DNA of 64,000 nucleotides from Glutamicibacter sp. PS (GTDB lineage Bacteria; Actinomycetota; Actinomycetes; Actinomycetales; Micrococcaceae). The notes beneath the pieces are model-generated. The model was given only the letters and a program-made list of their open reading frames with translations. It did not search any database and had not been told where the DNA came from. A program made the translations under genes and the position numbers. Shown here one piece after another: positions 53,260 to 61,742 of this stretch. Each line of letters begins with the position of its first letter. Within the stretch, counting starts at the first letter, position 1. Where the stretch lies: contig JANCMB010000001.1 in the NCBI GenBank assembly GCA_031317595.1, positions 1,916,971-1,980,970 of the forward strand, read 5' to 3'.

Positions 53260-55368
53260 CTACAGCTTTTCGTGGCGCAACATGGCCAGAAGCTCACTGG
53301 CCGAGCCCACGGCGGGCCGGCAGGAACCCAGCCGACAAGGCTCGATCCGCAATTCTTCGCCGTCCGTTGCCTTTTCGCCGCCCACGGCCAACCCGAGTGC
53401 CCGGGCCAGTACCCGTGCCTGTTCGCGTTGCTCGGCAGTGCCACCGCTGATGTTCAGGTAATGCGCCGGGCCGGCTATTTCATGCGCGACAATCAGCGAG
53501 TTGGCGACCTGGGCCGGCACCTGGGCGGCAAGGATCCCTGCGTGCGCCACCAGGTGGGTGATGCGCTCAATACGGTCGGCGGCCTGCTCTTCTGGGTCAC
53601 CGCGGAGCAAATCTTGCTGGGCCGCCCGCCAACTGGCGCGTGCGTAAAGCCCAATGGCCGAGGGTTCGGCCTCATCCAATACCGACACGGCACCGGCTAC
53701 CCCGCGCTGTGCCTGCAATTGGTGGTCGAGTCCCGCTGCGTCCACCGGCAGGCCGGTGTCATCGACGAATTCTCCGGCACGGTCAAGCAATTGCCGTGCG
53801 CCCTCGGCCCACTGCGGGTCCTCGCTCAGCTGCGCGAGGGTGGCAAAACCCAGCGCGAGCGCGGCGTAATCCCCCAGCGTGCCTTCATTATCTTCGGCGG
53901 CGCGGCCGGCAAAGCTCACCCGAGCCAGCCGCCCGGTCTGCGTATCAACATGCACCTCATAGACGCTGCGTGCGGTACGTTCGGCCAGTTCGATCCACCG
54001 AGGTTTGCCCAGTAGGGCTCCGGCGTGCGCGAGCGCCTCGATAAGCAGGCCGTTCCACCCGGCCACCACCTTCGCGTCGCGGCTCGGGCGGGCCCGTTGC
54101 GCACGCAGCTGCGCCAGTTCCTCGCACAGTTGCTCCCACCCGGCCAATTCCCCGGCCATCGGGTAGCGTCCGAGGGACAGGCAATAGTGACCCGGGTCTT
54201 CGGCTACCTGCGCCAAGCGTAGGAATCCGTTACCGAACTGCTCGGTGTAGCGGCTCAGGATCGGGTTTAGTTCCTCACGGTTGAATGTGTAGGCGGCTCC
54301 CTCGATGAGTTTCCCGGCACGTAGGGAATCGGCATCCAACGACGCCGCGAAGGCATGCAGCGATTGTTCGGGATCCGCTACCAACAGTTCGCGCTCGAGG
54401 AATGCCACAAGCTTCTCGACGGCCCGCAGCGAGGCGGCGCGCAATTGCTGCGCACGGACCGCCAGCGCCGGAGGTGCACTGCTGGCGTACTGTCCGGCCA
54501 GCACCGCCGTATCGGATAGTAGCTTGAGCAATCCCGCATTGTCGTAGAGCATCTTCTCGAAATGCGGCACGCTCCAGTGCTCGTCGACGCAGTATCGGGC
54601 GAATCCGCCGCCGACATGGTCATGTAGTGCCCCGAGCAGGATCGACTCGAGGGTTGTAAACAGCGCCTCGGCACTGTGCGTCGTGGAGCTAGGATCCAGC
54701 ATCACCGTGCGCCAGAAGGCACCCAGCGCCCAGGTGGGCGGGAATTTCGGGGCCGTGCTAAAGCCGCCGGTTTCGGCGGTGTGGTCGGTGAAGTAGTCGC
54801 GTACGGCGCTGAGGTCGACCCCCTGCTCACCGGAAAGCCCCAGACGCAACAGCTGCCCATTCCGTGCGGTGAGTTCCGACAGGTGACTGGCCAGCAGGGC
54901 GGCCTGCTCTTCGACCTGGGCACGACGCTGCGCCCATGCCTCGTGCACCGCATCGAGGACCTGGGTGAAGGAGGGGGTGTTTTGCCGTGGGTGCGCCGGG
55001 TAGTAGGTCCCGGCTTGGAAGGTCCGCCCGTCGGGTAGCGCGAACACGGTCATCGGCCAACCACCGGCGCCGGTCATCGCCTGGGTGGCCATCATGTAGG
55101 TCTCGTCCACGAGCGGGTGCTCTTCACGGTCGACCTTGATCGGCACGAAGTGCTCATTGATCTTTCGGGCGATCACCGGATCGTCGAAGGATTCGTAGCT
55201 CATCACATGGCACCAATGGCAGGCCGCATAGCCGATCGATAGCATCACCGGCACGTCACGTTCGGCGGCTATGGCAAAGGCCTGCGCTGAGTAAGGCCAC
55301 CAGTCCACGTCTTGGTGCGCGTGCTGGCGTAGGTATTGGCTGGCTGCGTGTTCTAGTCGATGGGCCAC
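53260..55368 (-). CDS. YyaL/DUF255 thioredoxin-domain protein
   Basis: A 702-residue protein. Residues about 1-160 form a thioredoxin-like domain with the motif GYAACHWCHVMSYESFDDP (CHWC), typical of the family; the rest is an (alpha/alpha)6 barrel-like region similar to six-hairpin glycosidases. Sequence features AGGWPMTVFALPDGRTFQAGTYYP and GGFARYCVDEHWSVPHFEKMLYDN are conserved. Family members (YyaL, spermatogenesis-associated 20) have no clear biochemical role. It starts with ATG and lies upstream of uppS. Confidence 0.9.
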   Translation of the reverse strand: MAHRLEHAASQYLRQHAHQDVDWWPYSAQAFAIAAERDVPVMLSIGYAACHWCHVMSYESFDDPVIARKINEHFVPIKVDREEHPLVDETYMMATQAMTGAGGWPMTVFALPDGRTFQAGTYYPAHPRQNTPSFTQVLDAVHEAWAQRRAQVEEQAALLASHLSELTARNGQLLRLGLSGEQGVDLSAVRDYFTDHTAETGGFSTAPKFPPTWALGAFWRTVMLDPSSTTHSAEALFTTLESILLGALHDHVGGGFARYCVDEHWSVPHFEKMLYDNAGLLKLLSDTAVLAGQYASSAPPALAVRAQQLRAASLRAVEKLVAFLERELLVADPEQSLHAFAASLDADSLRAGKLIEGAAYTFNREELNPILSRYTEQFGNGFLRLAQVAEDPGHYCLSLGRYPMAGELAGWEQLCEELAQLRAQRARPSRDAKVVAGWNGLLIEALAHAGALLGKPRWIELAERTARSVYEVHVDTQTGRLARVSFAGRAAEDNEGTLGDYAALALGFATLAQLSEDPQWAEGARQLLDRAGEFVDDTGLPVDAAGLDHQLQAQRGVAGAVSVLDEAEPSAIGLYARASWRAAQQDLLRGDPEEQAADRIERITHLVAHAGILAAQVPAQVANSLIVAHEIAGPAHYLNISGGTAEQREQARVLARALGLAVGGEKATDGEELRIEPCRLGSCRPAVGSASELLAMLRHEKL

Positions 55369-55393
55369 AGCCTTATGCTAGCCCCGTTACCTG

Positions 55394-55654
55394 TTATTTA
55401 TCCTCACGAGTCATCGGATCTTCAGGCTCTTCTGGCTCCTGAAGACGTTGCGCCTCACCACGGGCCACCAGATCGGCCTGCTGCGTTTCGGCCGCCGAAG
55501 AGTAACGTACCCGGCGCACACGACGGATCATGTCGCGAATCAAGAAGATCGCGGCAATCACCATCAACGCGGTGGCGACGAATCCAATGAACCCTGGGCC
55601 GTAGCTGTTGTTCTGGAGGGTTTCATTCTGCACTGGCGTGCCGGTGGCCGACAT
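55394..55654 (-). CDS. Small single-pass membrane protein
   Basis: An 86-residue protein with a helix at about 20-42 (GFIGFVATALMVIAAIFLI) followed by RDMIRRVRRVRY and an acidic tail (EEPEDPMTREDK). It occurs next to mca in many actinobacteria. Upstream in-frame codons (TTG 55687, GTG 55675) exist, but the ATG at 55654 fits the conserved start. Function unknown. Confidence 0.78.
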   Translation of the reverse strand: MSATGTPVQNETLQNNSYGPGFIGFVATALMVIAAIFLIRDMIRRVRRVRYSSAAETQQADLVARGEAQRLQEPEEPEDPMTREDK

Positions 55655-55718
55655 CGTCAGGTATAGCGCGTTCACGGGTGGGAACAACTCTTCTCTATGA
55701 CGTAGTTTTGCTTAACTT

Positions 55719-56636
55719 CTATCGTAAACCGGCGAAGAGGTCCTGCTCGGGCAGCTCGGTGGGAACCTTGGAATTGATAAGTGTGAAATCTTCCCACGGC
55801 CAGTGTTCGGCATAGATATGCTCGGGCACCGCAAAGAAGAATCCCTCCGGGTCGATCTGCGTGCGGTGGGCCAGCAAGGCCTGATCGCGCTGCGAAAAGA
55901 ACTCGGCGCAGGGAACCTGCGTGGTGGTCGTGTGCGGTGAAACCCAGCCGAACATCTGTTGCTCTTCATCCTGTTCCCACACGGCCACACGTTCGGCATA
56001 GGGAGATTCGAAGCCTGCCTCGATCATTGCATAGTGCAGAGCACGAAAACGCTCCGGGGCAAAGGCACGGTCATAGTAGAGCTTGCGAACCTCCCATGGG
56101 GCGCCGAGCTCCGGATACATCTCGGGATTCCCAGCGTGCTCATAGGCGAAGGCTGCGACCTTGTGCGCGTGAATATGATCCGGGTGCGGATAACCGCCGT
56201 TTTCGTCATAGGAGGTGATGACATGCGGGCGGAACTCACGAATGAGTTTGATGACCCCGGCGGCGGCGACCTCCACCGGTTGCAGGGCAAAGGCACCGAA
56301 GGGAAGATCCGGGAGCGGGTCCCCCTCCGGCAGGCCGGAGTCAACGTAACCCAGCCAACGGTGCTGAATGCCTAGTACCGCAGCTGCTTCGGCCATCTCC
56401 ATGCGGCGCACCCCGGGAAGATCGCGGTGCGCGTGCGCCAGCTCGCCGGCGGCCGCGTTGAGAATATCTCCACGTTCACCTCCGGTGCAGGAAACCACCA
56501 TCACCTCGGCACCGGCGGCCACATAGGCCGCCATGGTGGCTGCACCCTTCGAGGACTCGTCGTCCGGGTGGGCGTGGATCGCCATAAGACGAAGGCCCTG
56601 CGAGGGGGCCAGCTTCTGAACTGCGTGGTTCTGCAC
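55719..56636 (-). CDS. mca: Mycothiol S-conjugate amidase
   Basis: A 305-residue LmbE-fold zinc amidase. Zinc ligands are in RLMAIHAHPDDESSKGAATMA and in HPDHIHAHKVAAFAY; VVSCTGGERGDIL is also conserved. Mca cleaves mycothiol conjugates during detoxification of electrophiles. It starts with GTG and is divergent from DUF4307, as in mycobacteria. The MshB deacetylase is a close relative, but the gene context supports Mca. Confidence 0.92.
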   Translation of the reverse strand: MQNHAVQKLAPSQGLRLMAIHAHPDDESSKGAATMAAYVAAGAEVMVVSCTGGERGDILNAAAGELAHAHRDLPGVRRMEMAEAAAVLGIQHRWLGYVDSGLPEGDPLPDLPFGAFALQPVEVAAAGVIKLIREFRPHVITSYDENGGYPHPDHIHAHKVAAFAYEHAGNPEMYPELGAPWEVRKLYYDRAFAPERFRALHYAMIEAGFESPYAERVAVWEQDEEQQMFGWVSPHTTTTQVPCAEFFSQRDQALLAHRTQIDPEGFFFAVPEHIYAEHWPWEDFTLINSKVPTELPEQDLFAGLR

Positions 56637-56800
56637 CGATGTATTCCTTCTGCGCTACGCCGTGGGCCTTGGGACCGTCGTGGACTCATCTGTGGATGAG
56701 AACTCTCACCAGCGTTCGATTATTCCCACCCATGCCGACGCGCGTAAACTGGAAGTCGGTTCCAGCACACGCAACGGTACAGAACGGCACAAGGCACCCT

Positions 56801-57223
56801 ATGTCTGATCCCAGCTTAACGGCTCGCTACAATGCACCCAAGAAACTCAACGTGCCTAAACGTGTGAAGATTATCGCCGGCGCGGTGGTACTGCTCGCGG
56901 CCATCGTGGCTGCCGCTATTTTCGCAACCAATAAATACGATGCATTACAGGCACAGGACGTGGGTTTCACTGTCCTATCTGAGGCCCAGGCGGTGGCCGA
57001 AATTGAAGTGCAGTACGACGCCAGCAAGCGGATCCAGTGCGATGTGCGCGCAATGAATGATTCCTACGCCGTGGTCGGGTTCAAAACCGTGCTCTTGCCC
57101 CATGACGCACAAGGCGGCCACACGGTGCAACATCTGAAGGTGCCGTTGCGCACCGAGAACCTCGCCAACACCGCCGGGGTGGAATCTTGCTACGAGGTCC
57201 CGTTGGAGCACATCGGGGAATAA
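56801..57223 (+). CDS. DUF4307 family membrane protein
   Basis: A 140-residue protein with one membrane helix (about 26-44, IIAGAVVLLAAIVAAAIFA), preceded by SLTARYNAPKKLNVPKRVK and followed by an external part with a conserved QYDASKRIQCDVRAMNDSYAVVGF. This matches DUF4307, normally between mca and greA, as here. The ATG at 56801 has an AAGG site. Function unknown. Confidence 0.87.
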   Translation: MSDPSLTARYNAPKKLNVPKRVKIIAGAVVLLAAIVAAAIFATNKYDALQAQDVGFTVLSEAQAVAEIEVQYDASKRIQCDVRAMNDSYAVVGFKTVLLPHDAQGGHTVQHLKVPLRTENLANTAGVESCYEVPLEHIGE

Positions 57224-57515
57224 AACGTTCACCGGTCAGAAACCGCTTAGTCAATTATTGGGCTTTACCCTCAAAGGGGTTTAGTATCGTTGAAAGTACG
57301 TTTCGCCCCGCACCGGTATGAACGGTAGCCCCTTCAGGCTCAGTTCCTGCCTCTGCGGGGTCTTTACTTGTGGTTCATCCGTCGAATGCCATGGAGGAAT
57401 CATATGGAAACCGACTTCCGCGCCGCCGCACCCGGTGGACGTGGCCGAAGGGTACCAGGGTAAATCCCAGCACCACCGACCACGAGAAGTCCCGAATCAC
57501 CAAAGGAAGTGCATT
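57224..57515 (+). promoter_or_regulatory. Structured leader of greA
   Basis: The 292 bases between the DUF4307 stop and greA hold a promoter (TTGGGC, 18 bases, TAGTAT) near 57258-57290. Then comes a three-branch-like fold: outer stem CCCCGCA/TGCGGGG (57306-57312 with 57354-57360), inner stems CCG/CGG (57313-57325) and AGGC/GCCT (57336-57352). TCTTTACTT follows, so this may act as a terminator or attenuator. A small ORF with a strong ribosome site follows (57404). No known riboswitch class fits. Confidence 0.5.
57404..57463 (+). CDS. Possible 19-residue leader peptide before greA
   Basis: An ATG with a strong GGAGG site about 7 bases upstream encodes METDFRAAAPGGRGRRVPG and stops 52 bases before the greA start. 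The peptide has runs of Arg and Gly that could slow translation. It may be part of an attenuation device with the preceding hairpins, or chance. Confidence 0.4.
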   Translation: METDFRAAAPGGRGRRVPG

Positions 57516-58010
57516 GTGAGCATCAACAGCAACGAACCTGCTGTCTGGCTGACCCAGGAAGCCTACGACCGTTTGCAGGATGAACTGACCTACCTCTCCG
57601 GTGAGGGTCGCGCTGAAATTGTTGCCCGCATCGAGCAGGCCCGCTCGGAGGGCGACCTGAAGGAGAACGGCGGCTACCACGCGGCCCGTGAAGAGCAGGG
57701 TAAGGCCGAGGCACGCATTGTTTACCTCACGGACTTGCTGCGCCGCGCCGAGGTCGGCGACGCTCCGGCAGACGACGGAATCGTCGAGCCGGGCATGATG
57801 GTCGTGGCCAAGGTCGCCGGCGACGAGACCAGCTTCTTGTTCGGCAGCCGTGAGGTCGCCGGTGACAGCGACCTCGAGGTCTACTCCGAGCAGTCCCCCA
57901 TCGGTAAGGCCGTGCACGGCAAGAAGGTAGGCGACAAGCTGACCTACCAGGCACCCAATGGACGCGAAATTTCGGTGGAGATCGTTTCCGCCAAGCCATA
58001 CAGCGCCTAA
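57516..58010 (+). CDS. greA: Transcription elongation factor GreA
   Basis: A 164-residue protein that binds RNA polymerase and stimulates cleavage of backtracked transcripts. The N-terminal coiled coil is seen in WLTQEAYDRLQDELTYL and ARIEQARSEGDLKENGGYHAAREEQGK, with the acidic tip GDLKEN; the C-terminal FKBP-like domain carries VYSEQSPIGKAVHGKKVGD. It starts with GTG behind an AAAGGAAG site. It ends at a terminator shared with ilvA. Confidence 0.95.
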   Translation: MSINSNEPAVWLTQEAYDRLQDELTYLSGEGRAEIVARIEQARSEGDLKENGGYHAAREEQGKAEARIVYLTDLLRRAEVGDAPADDGIVEPGMMVVAKVAGDETSFLFGSREVAGDSDLEVYSEQSPIGKAVHGKKVGDKLTYQAPNGREISVEIVSAKPYSA

Positions 58011-58021
58011 CACCAAAAATT

Positions 58022-58068
58022 AAAGCACCGGCTCGGTCATCCCGCGTGGATGATCGAGCCGGTGCTTT
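58022..58068. terminator. Bidirectional terminator, greA/ilvA
   Basis: A long inverted repeat (arms starting AAAGCACCGGCTCG, one mismatch, CGCGT loop) with a TTTT on one side ends both convergent genes. Confidence 0.92.
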
Positions 58069-58085
58069 TAAGCGCTAGGTCGCCG

Positions 58086-59369
58086 TTAGGCTACCGAGCC
58101 ACCGACGGTGTTGGTGATCTGCGGGTCGAAGCCTTCGGCCCTCAGGTTATCGAGCACGAGGCGCGAATGCTCATGCCCCTTAGTTTCCAAATCAATGGTG
58201 ATGGCCACGTCACCCATGGAAAGGGCGCCGCCGATTCGGGTGTGGTCCAAACGCGTCACGTTGGCATCCGACTCGGCGATGATCCGGGAGATCGCGGCCA
58301 ACGCACCGGGGCGATCCGGAAGCATCATGCGGATCGTCAAGAAGCGCCCGGCCGCCGACAAACCGCGCTGAATGACCTTGAGCATAAGCAACGGGTCGAT
58401 GTTGCCGCCCGAGAGGATCACCGCAGTGGTCTGCGGGTTGATGTTGTGTTGTGCCAGCGTGCCTTCGAGCAACGCGGCCACCCCGACGGCGCCGGCCGGT
58501 TCCACGACGAGCTTATTGCGCTCGAGCAACACGACCAGTGCGCGAGCCAGTGCATCTTCGGACACCGTAATCACATCATCGACCAGTTCCTTGATGATGG
58601 TGAAGGGCAGCTGGCCGGGCAAGCCCACGGCGATGCCATCGGCGATGGTGTGCACGGTGTCGAGCGGGACTAACGCATCGGCGGCCAGCGACGGCGGGTA
58701 CGCCGCCGCATTCGCCGCCTGCACGCCGATGACCTTGATCTCGCGACCGAGCTGTCGGCCGCGTTCCTTCAAGGCGATGGCCACACCGGCGAGCAGTCCG
58801 CCGCCACCCACGCCCATCAGTACGGTGTCGACCTCGGGGAGCTGTTCGAGTAGTTCAAGACCGATGGTCCCCTGACCCGCGATGATATCCGGGTGATCAA
58901 AGGGATGCACGAATACGGCCCCGGTCTCATCCGCGTACCGTTTGGCCTCGGCGAGAGCCTCGTCCACGGTGGCCCCGTGTAGCACCACTTCGGCGCCGTG
59001 GTCTCGGGTAGCCTGCAGCTTGGGTAGCGCAACGCCCAGTGGCATATAGATACGTGCTTGGATGCCCAGATGAGATGCGGCTTGGGCAACGCCCTGCGCG
59101 TGATTACCGGCCGACGCGGCCACCACGCCACGCGCTTTCTCCTCGTCACTGAGCTTGCTCATGCGCACGAAGGCACCGCGTACCTTGAAGGAGCCGGCCT
59201 TCTGCAGGTTTTCGCATTTGAGGAACACCTCGGAACCGAGCTGTTGACTCAACACCCGGGAATGCTCGATCGGGGTCCGCGCAATAATGGGGGCGAGCAC
59301 CTCGGCGGCTTCCTCGATGGCTTCTAAGCTAACCGGTAGTGTCGTTTCCTTGCTCAATTCATTCCCCAT
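58086..59369 (-). CDS. ilvA: Threonine ammonia-lyase (biosynthetic or catabolic type)
   Basis: A 427-residue PLP enzyme that deaminates threonine to 2-oxobutanoate. The PLP lysine is in AGSFKVRGAFVRM, the phosphate loop in GVGGGGLLAG, and SAGNHAQGVAQ is conserved. The last 80 residues look like an ACT-type regulatory domain (FLTIRMMLPDRPGALAAISRIIAE). Length and single ACT domain fit the shorter actinobacterial IlvA. Its start overlaps the end of the AI-2E gene by 11 bases. Confidence 0.93.
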   Translation of the reverse strand: MGNELSKETTLPVSLEAIEEAAEVLAPIIARTPIEHSRVLSQQLGSEVFLKCENLQKAGSFKVRGAFVRMSKLSDEEKARGVVAASAGNHAQGVAQAASHLGIQARIYMPLGVALPKLQATRDHGAEVVLHGATVDEALAEAKRYADETGAVFVHPFDHPDIIAGQGTIGLELLEQLPEVDTVLMGVGGGGLLAGVAIALKERGRQLGREIKVIGVQAANAAAYPPSLAADALVPLDTVHTIADGIAVGLPGQLPFTIIKELVDDVITVSEDALARALVVLLERNKLVVEPAGAVGVAALLEGTLAQHNINPQTTAVILSGGNIDPLLMLKVIQRGLSAAGRFLTIRMMLPDRPGALAAISRIIAESDANVTRLDHTRIGGALSMGDVAITIDLETKGHEHSRLVLDNLRAEGFDPQITNTVGGSVA

Positions 59370-60660
59370 TCATCGTGTTATTCGTTGGTCGCGGTGCCGC
59401 AACGCCCACTGTGCCGTCGTTATCCGGGATCGGTACGGTAGCCGACGGGCTTGTTGCCGGTGGTGGATTGACCAGCGGACCATAGCGTTCGATCACCAAT
59501 TGGTCGTTCTCCCAGGTGCGGTTGGCCAGGTACTTCACGACCGTGTTGAGCACCGCCATCGCGGGCACCGCGAACAATGCACCGGCAATGCCGGCGATCA
59601 TGGTGCCACCGGCGACTGCAAGCACCACGGCCAAGGGGTGCAGGCTCACCGCCTTGCCCATAATGAGCGGCTGCAAAATATGCGACTCCGCCTGCTGCAC
59701 CACCAGAACCACGGCCAGCATGATCAACGCATTGACCCAGCCATTGGCAACGAGGGCCAGCAGGACCGCCAGCGCGCCGGTGAGTAATGCACCGATCACC
59801 GGGATAAAGGAACCCATGAATACCAGCACGCTCAATGGCAGCGCCAGCGGCACGCCGAGAATAAACGCACCGAGCCCAATGCCCACCGCATCGATGAGCG
59901 CGACGAGTAGCTGCACTCGCACGTAACGCACCATGGAGGTCCAACCGCGGGTCACCGCTCCGTCCATGGCCGGACGGGCCCGTCGTGGCAGCAAGTTGAT
60001 CAGGAAGCTGGCAATTTTCCGCCCGTCGAGCAGCATGAAAATCAGCGCAAAGATCGTCAGCAGGAAGCCGGTGACGATCTGCCCCAGCACCGAACCCCAG
60101 CTCAGTGCCTCGGACAGGATGTTGTTCGAGTTACTGCGCAGTTGCGCCAGCGTGTCCTCCAGGAAGGACTGCAGGTCATCGTTGCTCAATTGCAGTGGGC
60201 CGGTGAATAACCAGGTCTGCACCTGCTCAATACCGACCAGTGCTTGTTGCCAGAGCTGCGCGAAACCGACCCCGAGACGCTGTCCGGCCAGTGAAAGCCC
60301 GGCCGTGGTCGAGGCCAAGAACGCAATAAGCGTCAGGGCGACAGCCAATCCACGTGGCACCGACAGTTTTGCATGCATGAAGTTCACCAGTGGCCCGAGC
60401 AAGCCGGTGAGCAGTGCGGCGATCATCAGCGGCACGATCAGCACCGAGAATTTCGACATCAGCCACACCAGAACGCCAAGGGCCGCGGCTATCACTAGGA
60501 GCCGCCACGCCCAACTTGCGGCGATCTTGACTGCATATGGGAGGTCGTCTGCCTCATGGAATTCGGTGGTATCCAGGGGGCGCTGCGACGTTGGGGGATG
60601 TTCAACGCGCGGTCGGACCAGACGTACGCGACGTAGCCGTGCCAGTCTGTTGCTCTTCAT
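59359..60660 (-). CDS. AI-2E family transporter
   Basis: A 433-residue membrane protein with about eight helices. It shows the AI-2E pattern: a long central soluble region (SNDDLQSFLEDTLAQL), LPRRARPAMDGAVTRGWTSMVRYVRVQLLVALIDAVGIG, and GSFIPVIGALLTGALAVLLALV. The family includes the AI-2 exporter TqsA and sodium/proton antiporters. The real substrate is unknown. The last 11 bases overlap the ilvA start, so the two are cotranscribed. Confidence 0.9.
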   Translation of the reverse strand: MKSNRLARLRRVRLVRPRVEHPPTSQRPLDTTEFHEADDLPYAVKIAASWAWRLLVIAAALGVLVWLMSKFSVLIVPLMIAALLTGLLGPLVNFMHAKLSVPRGLAVALTLIAFLASTTAGLSLAGQRLGVGFAQLWQQALVGIEQVQTWLFTGPLQLSNDDLQSFLEDTLAQLRSNSNNILSEALSWGSVLGQIVTGFLLTIFALIFMLLDGRKIASFLINLLPRRARPAMDGAVTRGWTSMVRYVRVQLLVALIDAVGIGLGAFILGVPLALPLSVLVFMGSFIPVIGALLTGALAVLLALVANGWVNALIMLAVVLVVQQAESHILQPLIMGKAVSLHPLAVVLAVAGGTMIAGIAGALFAVPAMAVLNTVVKYLANRTWENDQLVIERYGPLVNPPPATSPSATVPIPDNDGTVGVAAPRPTNNTMNGE

Positions 60661-60720
60661 GACTCAAAGTTACCGCGCCGCGTCGGGCTCACAGGGTTCT
60701 ATGTCGGCTTTGTGACAGAA

Positions 60721-60761
60721 AAACGTGAACCGGCAAGCATTTAGCTTGCCGGTTCACGTTT
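60721..60761 (-). terminator. Terminator after the Bax1-I gene
   Basis: AAACGTGAACCGGCAAGC and its complement form an 18-bp stem with an ATTTA loop, flanked by T-rich sequence on both strands. It lies between the leftward Bax1-I gene and the AI-2E gene. Confidence 0.9.
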
Positions 60762-60779
60762 TTGGATTCAATCTGCGCG

Positions 60780-61589
60780 TTACTCTTCTCGAAGAATAGC
60801 CAGAATGCGCAGAATCTCCGTGTACATCCACACGAGGGTTACGGTCAGCCCAAAGGCTCCGCGCCAAGCCATGATGGCAGGTGCACCCTGGCGCTCCAGA
60901 TCCTGGATCATGGTGAAGTCCGAGACCAATGCGTAGGTGGCCAGCAGAACGGCGATCACACCGATAACCAGTCCGAGCACACCACTACGCAGGCCGAACA
61001 TTCCTCCTACGGTGCCAGTCCACATCAGCACCACGTTAAGCAAGGAGAAAGCAATGAGACCAATCATGGCCACGAAGAACATCTTGTTCAGCTTCGGGCT
61101 CACCCGGTACTTACCCGAACGGTACAAGGCCAAGGTCGCACCTGCCACGCACAGCGTGGCAATGACAGCCTGAAGTGCGACTCCGTCATACATCGAATTC
61201 AGGAAGCTGGACAGGCCGCCGAGGAACAGGCCCTCGGCCGCGGAATACAGCAGAATCAGCGCCGGCGAGGGTGTGCGCTTGAAAGCATTGACTAGACCGA
61301 GCACAAGACCGGCGATCGCTCCAACGAACATCAACGGCGTGTAGAACCAGCCCACCGCGGCGCCAATGGCCACCAATCCCACGCAAAGGATGGTCTTGTT
61401 AATGACATCGCCAATGGTCATGCGTCCGGTGTCGTAGCCAGTAGCCGAAGGCTGCTGGTACATCGCCTGCAGGTCATGGGCACTCAAATTCTGCGATGGT
61501 TCGTGAAATCCGACCGTGCCTTGACCCTGGTTACCGGTGCCCCAGGCGGCCGACTGGTTCTTGGAACCGAAAATCGGGTTTCCGCTCAA
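60780..61589 (-). CDS. Bax inhibitor-1/YccA family membrane protein
   Basis: A 269-residue protein with seven helices. A polar N-terminal tail (about 60 residues, SGNPIFGSKNQ at the start) is followed by MTIGDVINKTILCVGLVAIGAAVGW, FLGGLSSFLNSMYDGVALQAV and a conserved late FTMIQDLERQGAPAIMAWRGAFGLTVTLVWMYTEIL. The TTG at 61589 has a GGGGGAA site and is preferred; the open frame extends upstream. The family includes YccA and calcium-leak channels, role here unknown. Confidence 0.88.
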   Translation of the reverse strand: MSGNPIFGSKNQSAAWGTGNQGQGTVGFHEPSQNLSAHDLQAMYQQPSATGYDTGRMTIGDVINKTILCVGLVAIGAAVGWFYTPLMFVGAIAGLVLGLVNAFKRTPSPALILLYSAAEGLFLGGLSSFLNSMYDGVALQAVIATLCVAGATLALYRSGKYRVSPKLNKMFFVAMIGLIAFSLLNVVLMWTGTVGGMFGLRSGVLGLVIGVIAVLLATYALVSDFTMIQDLERQGAPAIMAWRGAFGLTVTLVWMYTEILRILAILREE

Positions 61590-61742
61590 CGTTGTATTCC
61601 CCCGTAGGTAGTTGTTTGCAACGACGTATAGGCGACGTCGCCGATACCTCAATTCTAGGTGATCTCGGCCCAGCGCACCTCAGCCACAGGGATGACATCG
61701 GAATTTTGTCCGGCGGATCGTGACAGTGGCATAGTGACTCTC

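Noticed and set aside
57306-57360. tRNA or tRNA-like gene
   Set aside because: The closing 7-bp stem is suggestive, but the span is too short and no anticodon or T-arm is present.
57318-57515. 66-codon N-terminal extension of greA
   Set aside because: It is not conserved in GreA proteins and covers the structured leader; the GTG at 57516 has a proper ribosome site.
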